Below, piece by piece: positions 43,440 to 52,697 of a stretch of DNA of 64,000 nt. The notes below the pieces were generated by a model. It saw only the letters and a program-made list of their open reading frames with translations, had not been told where the DNA came from and ran no database searches. The position numbers were made by a program, and so were the translations under genes. Source of the DNA: Actinomycetes bacterium (GTDB lineage: Bacteria > Actinomycetota > Actinomycetes > Propionibacteriales > Propionibacteriaceae); NCBI GenBank assembly GCA_030426725.1, contig JAUHXZ010000001.1, forward strand, positions 1 through 64,000, in the 5' to 3' direction. Every line of letters begins with the position of its first letter. Positions within the stretch are counted from its first letter, which is position 1.

Positions 43440-44726
43440 TCATGCCCCGGAGGCCGCCCGCGCGGCGGAGGGCAGTGCCCGGACGATCCTGTCCATCGCG
43501 GCGTCGTCGTGGGCCGCGGTGAGGAACCATGCCTCGAACGCCGACGGGGGCAGCGCGACGCGCTGGTCCAGCATGGCGTGGAAGAACCGTGCGAAGGCGC
43601 CGGTGTCCTGTGCCTTGGCGTCCTCGTAGTTCGAGACGGCCTCCTCCCGGAAGAACACCGAGAACAGGTTGCCGGCCGTCTGGACGACGTGCGGAACCGA
43701 CGCGGCGGTCAGCGCATCGCCGACGGCACGCCGCAGCTCGGCGGACCGCGCGTCGACGACCCGGTAGACCGAGTCGTCGGCCAGCCGGAGCGTCGCCAGG
43801 CCCGCGGCGGTCGCAAGCGGGTTCCCGGACAGTGTGCCCGCCTGGTAGACGGGCCCGACCGGCGCGAGCAGCTGCATCAACTCGGCCCCGCCGGCCAGGG
43901 CCGCCAGCGGCATGCCGCCGCCGATGACCTTGCCGTAGGTGACGAGGTCCGGCTCGTAGCCGCCCTCGAGACCCAGCCAGCCGGACGGGTGGACCCGGAA
44001 GCCGGTGAGCACCTCGTCGACGATCATCAGGGCGCCGTGACGCGACGTGATCTCGCGGATCGCGGCGTTGAAGCCGGCGGCGGGCGGCACGACGCCCATG
44101 TTCGCCGGGGCACCCTCGGTGATGACGGCCGCGATCCGGTCGCCCTGCTCCTCGAACACCCGGCTGAGGGCCTCCACGTCGTTGAACTCGACCACGACGG
44201 TGTCGGCCGTCGCGGCGCGCGTCACCCCCGCCGAGCCGGGGAGGCCCTGGGTGGCGACGCCCGAGCCGGCGGCGGCCAGCAGCGCGTCGGAGTGGCCGTG
44301 GTAGCAGCCGGCGAACTTGACGATGAGGTCGCGCCCGGTGGCGCCGCGGGCGAGCCGCACCGCGGTCATGGTGGCCTCGGTGCCGGTGGAGACGAACCGG
44401 ACCTGCTGCGCCATCGGGACGCGGGCGCGGACGGCCTCGGCGAGCTCGACCTCGGCGGAGGTCGGGGCCCCGAACGACAGGCCACGGGCGGCGGCGGCCT
44501 GCACCGCCTCCACCACCTCCGGGTGGGCGTGACCCAGCAGCGCCGGCCCCCACGAGGCGACGAGGTCGACGTACTCGTGGCCGTGCACGTCGACGACGTG
44601 GGGTCCGTGGGCCCTGGCGATGAACACGGGGGCCCCGCCGACCGACCCGAAGGCCCTCACGGGCGAGGAGACGCCCCCGGGGATGATTGCCTTGGCGCGG
44701 TCGAACAGTCCGGTCACTTCATCCAC
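43440..44726 (-). CDS. hemL: glutamate-1-semialdehyde 2,1-aminomutase
   Basis: The 428-residue PLP enzyme converts glutamate-1-semialdehyde to 5-aminolevulinate, the second step of the C5 pathway. It has [39 protein letters not shown] and the PLP Lys 266 in [15 protein letters not shown]. The length is typical. GTG start, overlapping hemB by 13 bp. It works with HemA, whose gene lies in the divergent operon. Confidence 0.97.
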   Translation of the reverse strand: MDEVTGLFDRAKAIIPGGVSSPVRAFGSVGGAPVFIARAHGPHVVDVHGHEYVDLVASWGPALLGHAHPEVVEAVQAAAARGLSFGAPTSAEVELAEAVRARVPMAQQVRFVSTGTEATMTAVRLARGATGRDLIVKFAGCYHGHSDALLAAAGSGVATQGLPGSAGVTRAATADTVVVEFNDVEALSRVFEEQGDRIAAVITEGAPANMGVVPPAAGFNAAIREITSRHGALMIVDEVLTGFRVHPSGWLGLEGGYEPDLVTYGKVIGGGMPLAALAGGAELMQLLAPVGPVYQAGTLSGNPLATAAGLATLRLADDSVYRVVDARSAELRRAVGDALTAASVPHVVQTAGNLFSVFFREEAVSNYEDAKAQDTGAFARFFHAMLDQRVALPPSAFEAWFLTAAHDDAAMDRIVRALPSAARAASGA

Positions 44727-45679
44727 GATGCGAGCTCCTCAGCCCAGTAGGTCAACACGATGTCGGCGCCCGCCCGCACGATGGCGGTGACGGACTCGGT
44801 GACGGCAGCCCGCCGGTCGATCCAGCCGCGTTCCGCCGCGGCCTCGATCATGGCGTACTCCCCCGACACCTGGTAGGCGGCCACCGGCACGTCGGAGACG
44901 GCCGCGACGTCGGCGAGCACATCGAGGTAGTAGCCGGCCGGCTTGACCATGACCATGTCGGCGCCCTCGGCGAGGTCGAGTTCGGCTTCCCGGAGCCCCT
45001 CGCGCCTGTTGGCGGGGTCCTGCTGGTACGTGCGGCGGTCCCCGCTCAGCGTCGAGGTGACGGCCTCCCGGAAGGGCCCGTAGAACGACGACGCGTACTT
45101 CGCCGCGTAGGCGAGGATCGCGGTGTCGGTGTGGCCGGCGGTCTCGAGGCCGGCCCTGATGGCCTCGACCTGCCCGTCCATCATTCCCGACGGGGACACG
45201 ACGTGCGCCCCGGCCTCGACCTGTGCGAGCGCCATGTCGACGTAGGCGCCGAGCGTCGCGTCGTTGTCGACGCGACCGTCCGGGGTGACGAAGCCGCAGT
45301 GGCCGTGACTGGTGAACTCGTCGAGGCAGGTGTCGGCCATGACGACGAGGTCGTCGCCGACGGCGCCGCGCACGGCGCGCAGGCCCCGCTGGAGGATGCC
45401 GTCGTCGGCCCAGCCCGCGGATCCCTCCTCGTCCTTGTCCGCGTCGTCGGGCACGCCGAACAGCATGATGCCCCCGAGGCCCGCGGCGGCGGCGCGCTCG
45501 GCGGCCCGCGCCACGCCGTCGAGATCGTGCCGCCGGACACCGGGCATCGATGAGATGCCGCCATGACGTTCGGCGACGAAGACGGGGATCACGAGCTGCG
45601 ATGCGCGGGGCTCCACCTCCCGCACGAGCCGTCGCATGGCCGGTGTGGAGCGGAGCCGTCTCGGCCGCATCGGATTCAT
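44714..45679 (-). CDS. hemB: delta-aminolevulinic acid dehydratase (porphobilinogen synthase)
   Basis: The 321-residue enzyme condenses two ALA molecules into porphobilinogen. The Schiff-base lysines are Lys 194 ([13 protein letters not shown]) and Lys 246 ([10 protein letters not shown]). The metal-site segment reads [14 protein letters not shown]: Cys 118, Asp 120 and Cys 128 replace the three-Cys zinc site, so metal use may differ from the zinc type. The ATG overlaps the hemC/D stop (ATGA). A longer ORF upstream in this frame is not coding. Confidence 0.96.
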   Translation of the reverse strand: MNPMRPRRLRSTPAMRRLVREVEPRASQLVIPVFVAERHGGISSMPGVRRHDLDGVARAAERAAAAGLGGIMLFGVPDDADKDEEGSAGWADDGILQRGLRAVRGAVGDDLVVMADTCLDEFTSHGHCGFVTPDGRVDNDATLGAYVDMALAQVEAGAHVVSPSGMMDGQVEAIRAGLETAGHTDTAILAYAAKYASSFYGPFREAVTSTLSGDRRTYQQDPANRREGLREAELDLAEGADMVMVKPAGYYLDVLADVAAVSDVPVAAYQVSGEYAMIEAAAERGWIDRRAAVTESVTAIVRAGADIVLTYWAEELASWMK

Positions 45680-47310
45680 GGCTGTCCCTTCCTCAGTGGG
45701 GCGATCGCCCCGATCAGTCCTTCGGCGTCCTGGGTCGCGGCGACCGCCGACACCCGCACCCCCTGCTCCGCGAGCGCGGCGGCCGACGGGGCGCCGAAGG
45801 CCACGACGTCGACGTCGTCGCGCCAGCCGAGCAACTGCCCCACGGCGAGCCCGATGGAGCCGGCCGTCACGGCGACGACGTCGAAGTGTCCGGCCTGCCA
45901 CTCGTCGGCCAGTCCCCTCGGCGGGGCGTCGAGCGGTTCCATGGTGTAGACGTGCGTCTGCTCCACGCTCCAACCCTTGGCGCGCAGACCGTCGGCGAGT
46001 GCCGGCGACGACAGCGCCGAGCCGGGAATGGCCACCGTGCCGGGGCCCTCGGGGAACACCGCCAGCAGTGAGGCGGCGCTCGACCCGCCCTCGGGGGCCA
46101 GCTCGACGCGGAGGCCGGCGGCCCGGGCGGCGCGGGCGGTGGCCGCCCCGACGACCGCGACCGGGCCGTCGGTGCCGGGCAGGAGTCCGAGCTCGAACAG
46201 CACCTCGACGGTCGCGGGGGAGGTGAGTACCAGCCAGTCCGGTGAGGCGGGCAGTTCCCTCGCCGGCAGGAGCACGCGTCGCTGCAGCGCCACCGCGACG
46301 ACCTCGGCGCCGGCGGCGCGAAGTCCGTCTGCCAGTGCCCCGTCGCCCCTGGGGAGGAGGATGCGGGTGCCGGCCAGTGGCGTGTCGCCGCGCCACAGTG
46401 ACGTCTCGTCGTGCAGGTCCGCCAGGCGCGAGGGCCGAGAGGCGCGAAGGTCCGCGATCCGGTCGGCCTCGGCGGCGAGAAGCTCCGCAACGGCGAAGTC
46501 GCCCGCCCCCGTCCTCAGCTCGACGCTGGCCGTCGCCTGCTCCGAGCCGTCCGGGGCGAAGACCCCCGCCTCGAGGACGCCGTCGGAGGCCAGCGCCGCG
46601 ATGGGCGCGGCGCATCCCCCGCCGAGGCCGGCGAGCACGGCCCTCTCCGCCTCGACGGCCGCGCGGGTGTCGGCGTCGTCGAGCTCGGCGAGAGCCCCGA
46701 TGACGCCCGCGTCGTCGAGGCGGCACTCGAGGGCGAGGGCCCCTTGGCCGGGAGCCGGGAGAATGCCCAACAGATCGGTGACGTGACGCTCCAGCCCGAG
46801 CCTGCGCAGCCCGGCGGCGGCGAGCACCACGGCATCCAGGTCCCCCTCGGCGACGCGGGCGAGCCGGGTCCCGACGTTGCCGCGCACGTCGACGTAGCGC
46901 AGGTCCGGTCGCTGGGCGCGGAGCTGGGCGACGCGTCGGGGCGAGCCGGTACCCACCGTGGCCCCGGCGGGCAGGGTCGCGAGTGTGGCGCCGTCGCGGC
47001 CGCACAGCACGTCGCGGGGGTCCTCCCGGGCAGGAACGGCGGCGATCGTCAGCCCCGGGACGGCCGCCGTGGGCAGGTCCTTCAGCGAGTGGACGGCGAA
47101 GTCGACGCGGCCGTCGAGGATCGCGCGTCGCAGCTCGGCGGCGAACACGCCGAGGCCGCCCAGCGACGCAAGCGAGCCGGTCTCGACGTCGCCGCCGGTG
47201 CGGATGCGCACGAGCTCGACGTCGTGCCCGTTGGCGCGCAGCGCGTCGGCCACCAGTTCCGACTGTCCGACCGCGAGCGCCGATCCTCTGGTGCCCAGGC
47301 GTAGCCTCAC
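45676..47310 (-). CDS. hemC: hydroxymethylbilane synthase / uroporphyrinogen-III synthase fusion
   Basis: The 544-residue bifunctional enzyme has an N-terminal HemC domain with all expected residues: Arg 8, AVHSLKD (72-78), SPRR (123-126), VRGNVGTRL (142-150) and the dipyrromethane Cys 233 in LGGGCAAP. The C-terminal HemD domain (about 315-544) starts GTRILLPRGDGALADGL. It makes uroporphyrinogen III from porphobilinogen. HemC-HemD fusions are known in Actinobacteria. GTG start overlapping the hemY stop (GTGA); an extension of 100 codons in frame is antisense-like and rejected. Confidence 0.93.
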   Translation of the reverse strand: MRLRLGTRGSALAVGQSELVADALRANGHDVELVRIRTGGDVETGSLASLGGLGVFAAELRRAILDGRVDFAVHSLKDLPTAAVPGLTIAAVPAREDPRDVLCGRDGATLATLPAGATVGTGSPRRVAQLRAQRPDLRYVDVRGNVGTRLARVAEGDLDAVVLAAAGLRRLGLERHVTDLLGILPAPGQGALALECRLDDAGVIGALAELDDADTRAAVEAERAVLAGLGGGCAAPIAALASDGVLEAGVFAPDGSEQATASVELRTGAGDFAVAELLAAEADRIADLRASRPSRLADLHDETSLWRGDTPLAGTRILLPRGDGALADGLRAAGAEVVAVALQRRVLLPARELPASPDWLVLTSPATVEVLFELGLLPGTDGPVAVVGAATARAARAAGLRVELAPEGGSSAASLLAVFPEGPGTVAIPGSALSSPALADGLRAKGWSVEQTHVYTMEPLDAPPRGLADEWQAGHFDVVAVTAGSIGLAVGQLLGWRDDVDVVAFGAPSAAALAEQGVRVSAVAATQDAEGLIGAIAPLRKGQP

Positions 47311-48590
47311 CGGACCACCCGCCGGCAGCCCGCCACCACCGAGGCGATGCCGTTGCCGTCGAGCCAGGCGCCCACGACGTCGACGCCAGAGGCGGCGATC
47401 GTCTCGAGATAGAAGTCGCGGGTGGGGTGGTCGAGCCGCGTCGGCATGTCCTCCCAGGACACCGCCGCGAAGCCGGCCACGGACTCGTCGGTGAGATCGA
47501 GCCCAAGGAAGCGCGCGGCGTCCGAGACCGCGTCGGCCCTGCTCGGGATGTAGTGGGCCGGGTAGGACAACCGGACGATCTCCTGCGTAGGGGTACGCGA
47601 CCACGGCCACTTCACCGAGTAGTGCGTCAACGCCTTGGCACGGATTGATTCGTCCTTCTCCCCCACCAGCAGGCCGGACCCCACGGGCTCGTCGGCCAGC
47701 CCGGGATGGGTGAGCGCGAGAATGGCGAGGTGCGCCGGAGTGCGTTCGGGTGCCGTCAGTTCCACGCCCAGCTTGCCGAGCAGCATGCAGGCCGAGGCCC
47801 CAGAGGTGGCCAGCACCACCTGGTCGGCGCGGACGGAGCCACCCTCCTGGAGGGCGACGACGAACTGCGTCCCGGAGCGTCGAACGTTGACCGCCGGTGA
47901 GGTGAGGTGGATCTCGCCGCCGGCGGCGCGGATGCGGTCGGCGAGGGTGTCGATGAGGCGGAACATCCCACCGACGGGTTGCTCGACCGCGGCGGCGCCG
48001 GGACGCCGCACCGAGGCGACCGCCGCCATCAGCGACCCCTCACGGGCGAGGGCCTCGGTCAAGCCGGGCGCGAAAGACGCGAGCGGCATTCGGTGCGGAT
48101 CCATCGAGTAGACGCCGTGGGCGACGGGTGCGACGAGCTTGTCGAGGGCGCCCCGCCCCATTCGCAGGCCGACGAGGTCGCCCAGCGTCGTCGCTTCCGC
48201 TCCGACGTCGGCGGGAAGGTCGGCGTCGTGGGCGAGGCGCGCCCGCTCCTCGTCGGTCAGCGCGGCGATGGCGGGATCGTCGAGCGACGACGGGATCCCG
48301 AGGACGCCGTCGGCCATGGGCCAGGCGCCGTCCGGCCGCCAGATGTGCGGACGCCCCAACGGCCCCGCGACCTCGAGCCCCAGTTCGTCGCAGAGTTCCC
48401 GCACGACCCCGCCGCGCACGGCGTAGGCCTCCGCCCCTGCGTCGACGGTCACGCCGCCCAGCGTGATGGGCGCGATGAGCCCGCCGAGGCGGGTCGAGGA
48501 CTCGACGACCGTGACCTCGCGCCCCGCCTGCACCAGTCGGTAGGCGGCGACGAGCCCGGCCAGCCCGCCTCCGACGACGACGGCGCTCAC
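47307..48590 (-). CDS. hemY: coproporphyrinogen III / protoporphyrinogen oxidase (HemY/CgoX)
   Basis: The 427-residue FAD enzyme has the N-terminal dinucleotide fold VVVGGGLAGLVAAYRLVQAG, then GGVTVDAGAEAYAVRGG and PVGGMFRLIDTLADRI, and a C-terminal FAD contact (GAWLDGNGIASVVAGC). In the coproporphyrin-dependent route it oxidises coproporphyrinogen III to coproporphyrin III. The presence of hemQ and the absence of hemF/hemN in the window support that route. GTG start overlapping the hemE stop (GTGA). Confidence 0.93.
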   Translation of the reverse strand: MSAVVVGGGLAGLVAAYRLVQAGREVTVVESSTRLGGLIAPITLGGVTVDAGAEAYAVRGGVVRELCDELGLEVAGPLGRPHIWRPDGAWPMADGVLGIPSSLDDPAIAALTDEERARLAHDADLPADVGAEATTLGDLVGLRMGRGALDKLVAPVAHGVYSMDPHRMPLASFAPGLTEALAREGSLMAAVASVRRPGAAAVEQPVGGMFRLIDTLADRIRAAGGEIHLTSPAVNVRRSGTQFVVALQEGGSVRADQVVLATSGASACMLLGKLGVELTAPERTPAHLAILALTHPGLADEPVGSGLLVGEKDESIRAKALTHYSVKWPWSRTPTQEIVRLSYPAHYIPSRADAVSDAARFLGLDLTDESVAGFAAVSWEDMPTRLDHPTRDFYLETIAASGVDVVGAWLDGNGIASVVAGCRRVVR

Positions 48591-49615
48591 AGCGTGTGGA
48601 GGAGTGCCACCAGGTCGGTGATCACCCCAGGGTCGGTGGTGGGCGGGACGCCGTGGCCGAGGTTGACCACGTGCGCCGGCGCGGCGCGGCCCCGCTGGAC
48701 CACGTCGCGGGCGTGCGCCTCCAGGGCGTCCCAGCCGGCGGCGAGCAGAGCCGGGTCGATGTTGCCCTGCAGCGGGATCCCGGGGAGTACCCCGGCCGCC
48801 TCGTCGAGGGGCGTGCGGTAGTCGATGCCCATCGCCTCGACGCCGCAGGCGGCCATGTCCTCGAGGATGTGCCGGGTGCCGGTCCCGAAATGGATGCGCG
48901 GGACTCGTCCCTCGACCGCCTCGAGGACGCGCCGCGAGTGGGGCGCGACGAACTCGACGTAGTCGGCCCGGGTCAGAGCGCCGGCCCAGGAGTCGAACAG
49001 CTGGACGGCGCGAGCCCCGGCGTCGATCTGGGTGGCGAGGAACTGCGCCGACAGGCCCGCGGCCCAGTCCAGGAGCCGGTGCCAGGAGACGGGGTCGGCG
49101 TGCATCATGGCGCGGGCCGCGAGGTGGTCGCGCGACCCCCGGCCCTCGACGAGGTACGCGGCGAGCGTGAAGGGCGCCCCCGCGAACCCGATGAGGGGGA
49201 TCTCGTCGCCCAGCTCGGCGACGACGATCCGGACGGCCTCGCTGATGGCGCTTGCCTCGACCAGTTCGTGCCGCACGATCCGGTCGACGTCGGCGGCGGT
49301 GCGGACCGGATGCTCGATGACGGGGCCGACGCCCGAGTGGATCTCCACGCCGACGCCGGCGAGCACCAGGGGCGTCATGATGTCGGAGAAGAAGATCGCC
49401 GCGTCGACCTTGTGGCGCCGGACGGGCTGAAGCGTGATCTCGGCGGCGAGATCGGGCATCAGGCACGCCTCGAGGATGGAGGTGTCGCGGCGGATCGCGC
49501 GGTACTCGGGCAGCGACCTACCGGCCTGGCGCATGAACCAGACCGGGAGCCGCTCGGGGCGTTGTCCGCTGAGCGCGGAAAGTAGTGAACTCATATGCGA
49601 CTGATTCTGCCGCAT
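48587..49615 (-). CDS. hemE: uroporphyrinogen decarboxylase
   Basis: The 342-residue enzyme decarboxylates uroporphyrinogen III to coproporphyrinogen III. It has the N-terminal signature PVWFMRQAGRSLPEYR, FSDIMTPLVLAGVGVEIH, GFAGAPFTLAAYLVEG, and FGTGTRHILEDM. It heads the minus-strand hem operon. ATG 49615 is annotated. The second ATG (MSSLLSALSGQ, seven codons on) gives the more usual family N-terminus and is possible. No ribosome site precedes either, so a leaderless message is likely. Confidence 0.96.
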   Translation of the reverse strand: MRQNQSHMSSLLSALSGQRPERLPVWFMRQAGRSLPEYRAIRRDTSILEACLMPDLAAEITLQPVRRHKVDAAIFFSDIMTPLVLAGVGVEIHSGVGPVIEHPVRTAADVDRIVRHELVEASAISEAVRIVVAELGDEIPLIGFAGAPFTLAAYLVEGRGSRDHLAARAMMHADPVSWHRLLDWAAGLSAQFLATQIDAGARAVQLFDSWAGALTRADYVEFVAPHSRRVLEAVEGRVPRIHFGTGTRHILEDMAACGVEAMGIDYRTPLDEAAGVLPGIPLQGNIDPALLAAGWDALEAHARDVVQRGRAAPAHVVNLGHGVPPTTDPGVITDLVALLHTL

Positions 49616-49644
49616 GTGGCAAGCGTGGTTGAATAGGCGTCACT
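49616..49644. promoter_or_regulatory. 29-bp divergent hemE/hemA promoter region
   Basis: Only 29 bp separate the hemE and hemA starts. The stretch contains the AT-rich core GAATAG/TATTC but no clear full promoter in either direction. Both promoters must overlap here or extend into the genes, so the two haem operons are probably controlled together. Confidence 0.5.
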
Positions 49645-50919
49645 GTGACCATGCGCGTGTTCTCCATTCAGCACGATCGCCACGGCCTGACGGAGGTCGA
49701 GCGCATCAGTTCCGGCGTCGAGGGGGCGGCCGAGCGGATGCGGGCCCTCCCGGAGGTCAACGGCGTCGTTGTGCTCAGCACCTGTAACCGGGTCGAGGTC
49801 ATCCTGGACTCGGACGCCGACTCGCCCAACGCCAAGCTGCGCTCCGCCTTGGACGCGCACTTCGCGCCCGCGCCCGACTGGGACCTCCACCTCGGGGAGG
49901 CGGCCCTCGTCCATGTCTTCCGCGTCGCCGCCGGGCTCGACTCCATGGTCGTCGGGGAACGCGAGATCGCCGGGCAGATGCGCCGGGCATTGGCGGAGGC
50001 GCAGGCGGCGGGCCACTGCTCACTGCCGCTCAGCATCGCGCTGGAGGAATCGCTCAAGACGTCGCGGCGCATCGCCCGCGAGACGAGCCTCGAGGGCGCG
50101 GGCCGCTCCGTCGTGAGCGTCGGCCTGTCACTCATGGGCGTCGAGGACTGGCCGGCCGCCACCGTCACCATCGTCGGCACCGGGTCCTACGCCGGCGCCG
50201 TCACCGCGGCCCTGCGCCACCACGGCGTCACCGACATCCGTGTGCACTCGGCGAGCGGTCGGGGTTCGGGGTTCGCCGACACCCATGACCTCACCCACGT
50301 CGCCACGCTCGACGACGCGCTCGCCGGCTCCGACCTGGTGGTCACGTGCCGGGGCCTCGGCTCCCCCGTCATCACGCCGACCCACGTCACCGGACCCGCA
50401 CGCTTCCTCGATCTCTCCCTCCAACGCGACGTGGACCCGCTCGTCGCCCGCGTGCACGGCGTCGTCCTCGTCGACCTCGAGAGCATCCGCACGTCGATCG
50501 AGCCCTGCTACGCGGAGGACACGCGCCGAGCCGAGGCACTGGTGCAGGCGGGCGTCGCCGGGGTGCTGACCAGGCTGCGTTCGCGCATCGTAGACCCGGC
50601 CGTCGTCGGGTTGCGCCAGCAGATCATGGCCATGGTGACCGACGAGACAGACCGCCTCCCGAACCGCCCGCTGACCCGCGACGATGCCGCGCAGGCGCTT
50701 CGGCGGCTGGCGACGCGCCTCCTGCACGTGCCGTCGGCCAAGGCCCGCCAGGCAGCCGAGGACGGCCGCACCGACCAGTATCTCGAGGCGATGGCGGAGC
50801 TCTACGGCATCGAGGCTGAGGAAGTTGTGGACCCCGATAGGCTCGAGGACACGGCCTGCCCGGTCACCGACCTGCAGCTGGCCGACCTTGAGCCCAACGA
50901 CGCCCGGGAGGCCATGTGA
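49645..50919 (+). CDS. hemA: glutamyl-tRNA reductase
   Basis: The 424-residue enzyme reduces Glu-tRNA to glutamate-1-semialdehyde, committing Glu to tetrapyrroles. It has the catalytic Cys in VVLSTCNRVEV (about residue 50), GLDSMVVGEREIAGQMRRAL, an NADPH domain (TVTIVGTGSYAGAVTAAL, a less typical GxG motif) and the helical dimerisation domain. The start may be GTG 49645 or ATG 49651 (MRVFSIQHD). The stop overlaps the hemH GTG. Confidence 0.95.
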   Translation: MTMRVFSIQHDRHGLTEVERISSGVEGAAERMRALPEVNGVVVLSTCNRVEVILDSDADSPNAKLRSALDAHFAPAPDWDLHLGEAALVHVFRVAAGLDSMVVGEREIAGQMRRALAEAQAAGHCSLPLSIALEESLKTSRRIARETSLEGAGRSVVSVGLSLMGVEDWPAATVTIVGTGSYAGAVTAALRHHGVTDIRVHSASGRGSGFADTHDLTHVATLDDALAGSDLVVTCRGLGSPVITPTHVTGPARFLDLSLQRDVDPLVARVHGVVLVDLESIRTSIEPCYAEDTRRAEALVQAGVAGVLTRLRSRIVDPAVVGLRQQIMAMVTDETDRLPNRPLTRDDAAQALRRLATRLLHVPSAKARQAAEDGRTDQYLEAMAELYGIEAEEVVDPDRLEDTACPVTDLQLADLEPNDAREAM

Positions 50920-51974
50920 CCACCCTCGAACCGTTCGACGCCGTCCTCTTCGCGTCGTACGGCGGTCCGGACAAGCCCGACGACGTCCTTCCCTTCATGC
51001 GCAACGCCACCGCGGGCAAGAACATCCCCGACGAGCGCCTCCTCGAAGTCTCGGAGCACTACCACCTGTTCGGGGGGAAGTCGCCGATCAACGAACTCAA
51101 CGCCGCCCTCATGGACGCCGTCCGCGCGGAACTCGCGCGGCGCGGCGTCGCGGTGCCGGTCGTCATCGGCAACCGCAACTGGCACCCGTGCTTCGCCGAC
51201 ACCATGCAGCAACTCGTCGACGAGGGCCACCGGCGCATCCTCGCCCTCGCCACGTCGGCCTACTCCTCGTACTCGAGCTGCCGCCAGTACTGGGAGGACC
51301 TCGAGCGCGCAGCCGACGGCACACCCCTGCTCATCGACAAGGTCGACCCGTTCGCGGAGCGTCCCGGGTTCATCAGTGCGAACGCCCGTGCGCTCGCCGA
51401 GGCGGTCCGCCGCCTCCGCATCCGCATCGGTGACACGAGCGCGCTGCGCGTCCTCTTCGTCACACACTCCATCCCGAACGCGATGAACGAGGCGTCTTCC
51501 ACGGGCGAGGAGGGTCTCCGCTACCGGGCCCAGCACCTGCGCGTGGCCGCCGCGGTCGCCGCGGAGGCGTCGGCCGAGTTGGGCGAGGAACTCGGGTGGG
51601 AGCTCACCTACTGCTCCCGGTCCGGGCCGCCGCGGGTGCCCTGGCTCGAGCCGGACATCAACGACCGCATGCCCGAGGTGCAGGCCGACGGCGTGGCGGG
51701 CGTCGTCGCGGCGCCCATCGGCTTCATCTCGGATCACATGGAGGTCAAGTTCGACCTCGACACCGAGGCGGCGCAGACCGCCGCCGACCTAGGGCTCCCC
51801 TACGAGCGCGCGGCCACCGTCGACACGGACCCCGGTTTCGTGGCGATGCTGGTCGACGAGTTGCTGGCACGCGCCGAGATCGCGCGGGGCGAACGCCCCG
51901 ACGACACCCGGTGCCGCTTCGCCACCGGCCGCTGCTGCCTCCCGCGCCCCGCCAGCAAGGAAGGAATCCGATGA
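50916..51974 (+). CDS. hemH: coproporphyrin III ferrochelatase (HemH/CpfC)
   Basis: The 352-residue enzyme inserts iron into coproporphyrin III. Motifs are LFASYGGPDKPDDVLPFM, GNRNWHPCFADTM, the catalytic His in LFVTHSIPNAMNE and VVAAPIGFISDHMEV with the Glu/His metal region. A Cys-rich tail (RCRFATGRCCLP) plus an internal Cys (SYSSCRQYW) fits the [2Fe-2S]-containing actinobacterial ferrochelatases. GTG start overlapping hemA (GTGA); the stop overlaps the hemQ ATG. Confidence 0.95.
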   Translation: MTTLEPFDAVLFASYGGPDKPDDVLPFMRNATAGKNIPDERLLEVSEHYHLFGGKSPINELNAALMDAVRAELARRGVAVPVVIGNRNWHPCFADTMQQLVDEGHRRILALATSAYSSYSSCRQYWEDLERAADGTPLLIDKVDPFAERPGFISANARALAEAVRRLRIRIGDTSALRVLFVTHSIPNAMNEASSTGEEGLRYRAQHLRVAAAVAAEASAELGEELGWELTYCSRSGPPRVPWLEPDINDRMPEVQADGVAGVVAAPIGFISDHMEVKFDLDTEAAQTAADLGLPYERAATVDTDPGFVAMLVDELLARAEIARGERPDDTRCRFATGRCCLPRPASKEGIR

Positions 51975-52696
51975 CCAAGCACCCAGGACGGGACGCCCGC
52001 GACGAGCAGGACGTCGACCTGGAGTCGATCAACGCCGCTCCCCTGTACGCCATGTACTCGGTGTTCGCCACGTCGATGCCGCTGCCGGCAGATGCCTCCG
52101 GTCTCGCCCCCGGGCTGCAGGAGCAACTCGAGGCGTCCGGCGTGACGGTGCGCGGCTTCTACGACGTCGGCGGCTTCCGCGCGGACGCCGACCTGATGAT
52201 CTGGACCCTGGCCAACGATCCGGAGACGCTTCAGGCCGGCTACCACGCGGTCCGGCGCAGCGCGCTGGGCTCGCAGCTGGAGCCCGTGTGGTCGGTCATG
52301 GGCGTTCACCGGCCCGCCGAGTTCAACCGCATGCACGTGCCGAGCTGCTTCGCCGGCTTCGCGCCGCGCCCGTGGCTGACGGTCTACCCGTTCGTGCGCA
52401 GCTACGACTGGTACTACCTCGACGAGGCCCACCGGTCGAAGATGCTGATGGAGCACGGCATCGCGGGACGCGAGTACCCCGACGTCGTGGCATCGACGCT
52501 GTCGTCGTTCGCGCTGGGCGACTACGAGTGGATCCTCGCCTTCGAGGCCGACGAGTTGCACCGCCTCACGGATGCCATGCGCCACCAGCGCTCGGTCGAG
52601 GCACGCCTCCACGTCCGCGAGGAGACCCCGTTCTTCACGGGCCCCCGCGTCGCGCTCGACGAGTGGGTCGCCCGGCAGCCAACCGCGTCCGTCTGA
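51971..52696 (+). CDS. hemQ: coproheme decarboxylase (HemQ/ChdC)
   Basis: The 241-residue chlorite-dismutase-fold protein decarboxylates coproheme to haem b, ending the pathway. It has MYSVFATSMPLP, the active-site segment YPFVRSYDWYYLDEAHRSKM with the key Tyr, and the haem-ligand His in MLMEHGIAGREYPDV. ATG 51971 overlaps the hemH stop (ATGA) and follows GGAAGGAA. A longer ORF in the same frame begins inside hemH and is rejected. Confidence 0.96.
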   Translation: MTKHPGRDARDEQDVDLESINAAPLYAMYSVFATSMPLPADASGLAPGLQEQLEASGVTVRGFYDVGGFRADADLMIWTLANDPETLQAGYHAVRRSALGSQLEPVWSVMGVHRPAEFNRMHVPSCFAGFAPRPWLTVYPFVRSYDWYYLDEAHRSKMLMEHGIAGREYPDVVASTLSSFALGDYEWILAFEADELHRLTDAMRHQRSVEARLHVREETPFFTGPRVALDEWVARQPTASV

Positions 52697-52697
52697 C

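Noticed and set aside
47307-49466. 719-codon minus ORF fusing sequence within hemE to hemY
   Set aside because: The first 290 residues are an out-of-frame reading of hemE. The real hemY starts at GTG 48590, where it overlaps the hemE stop.
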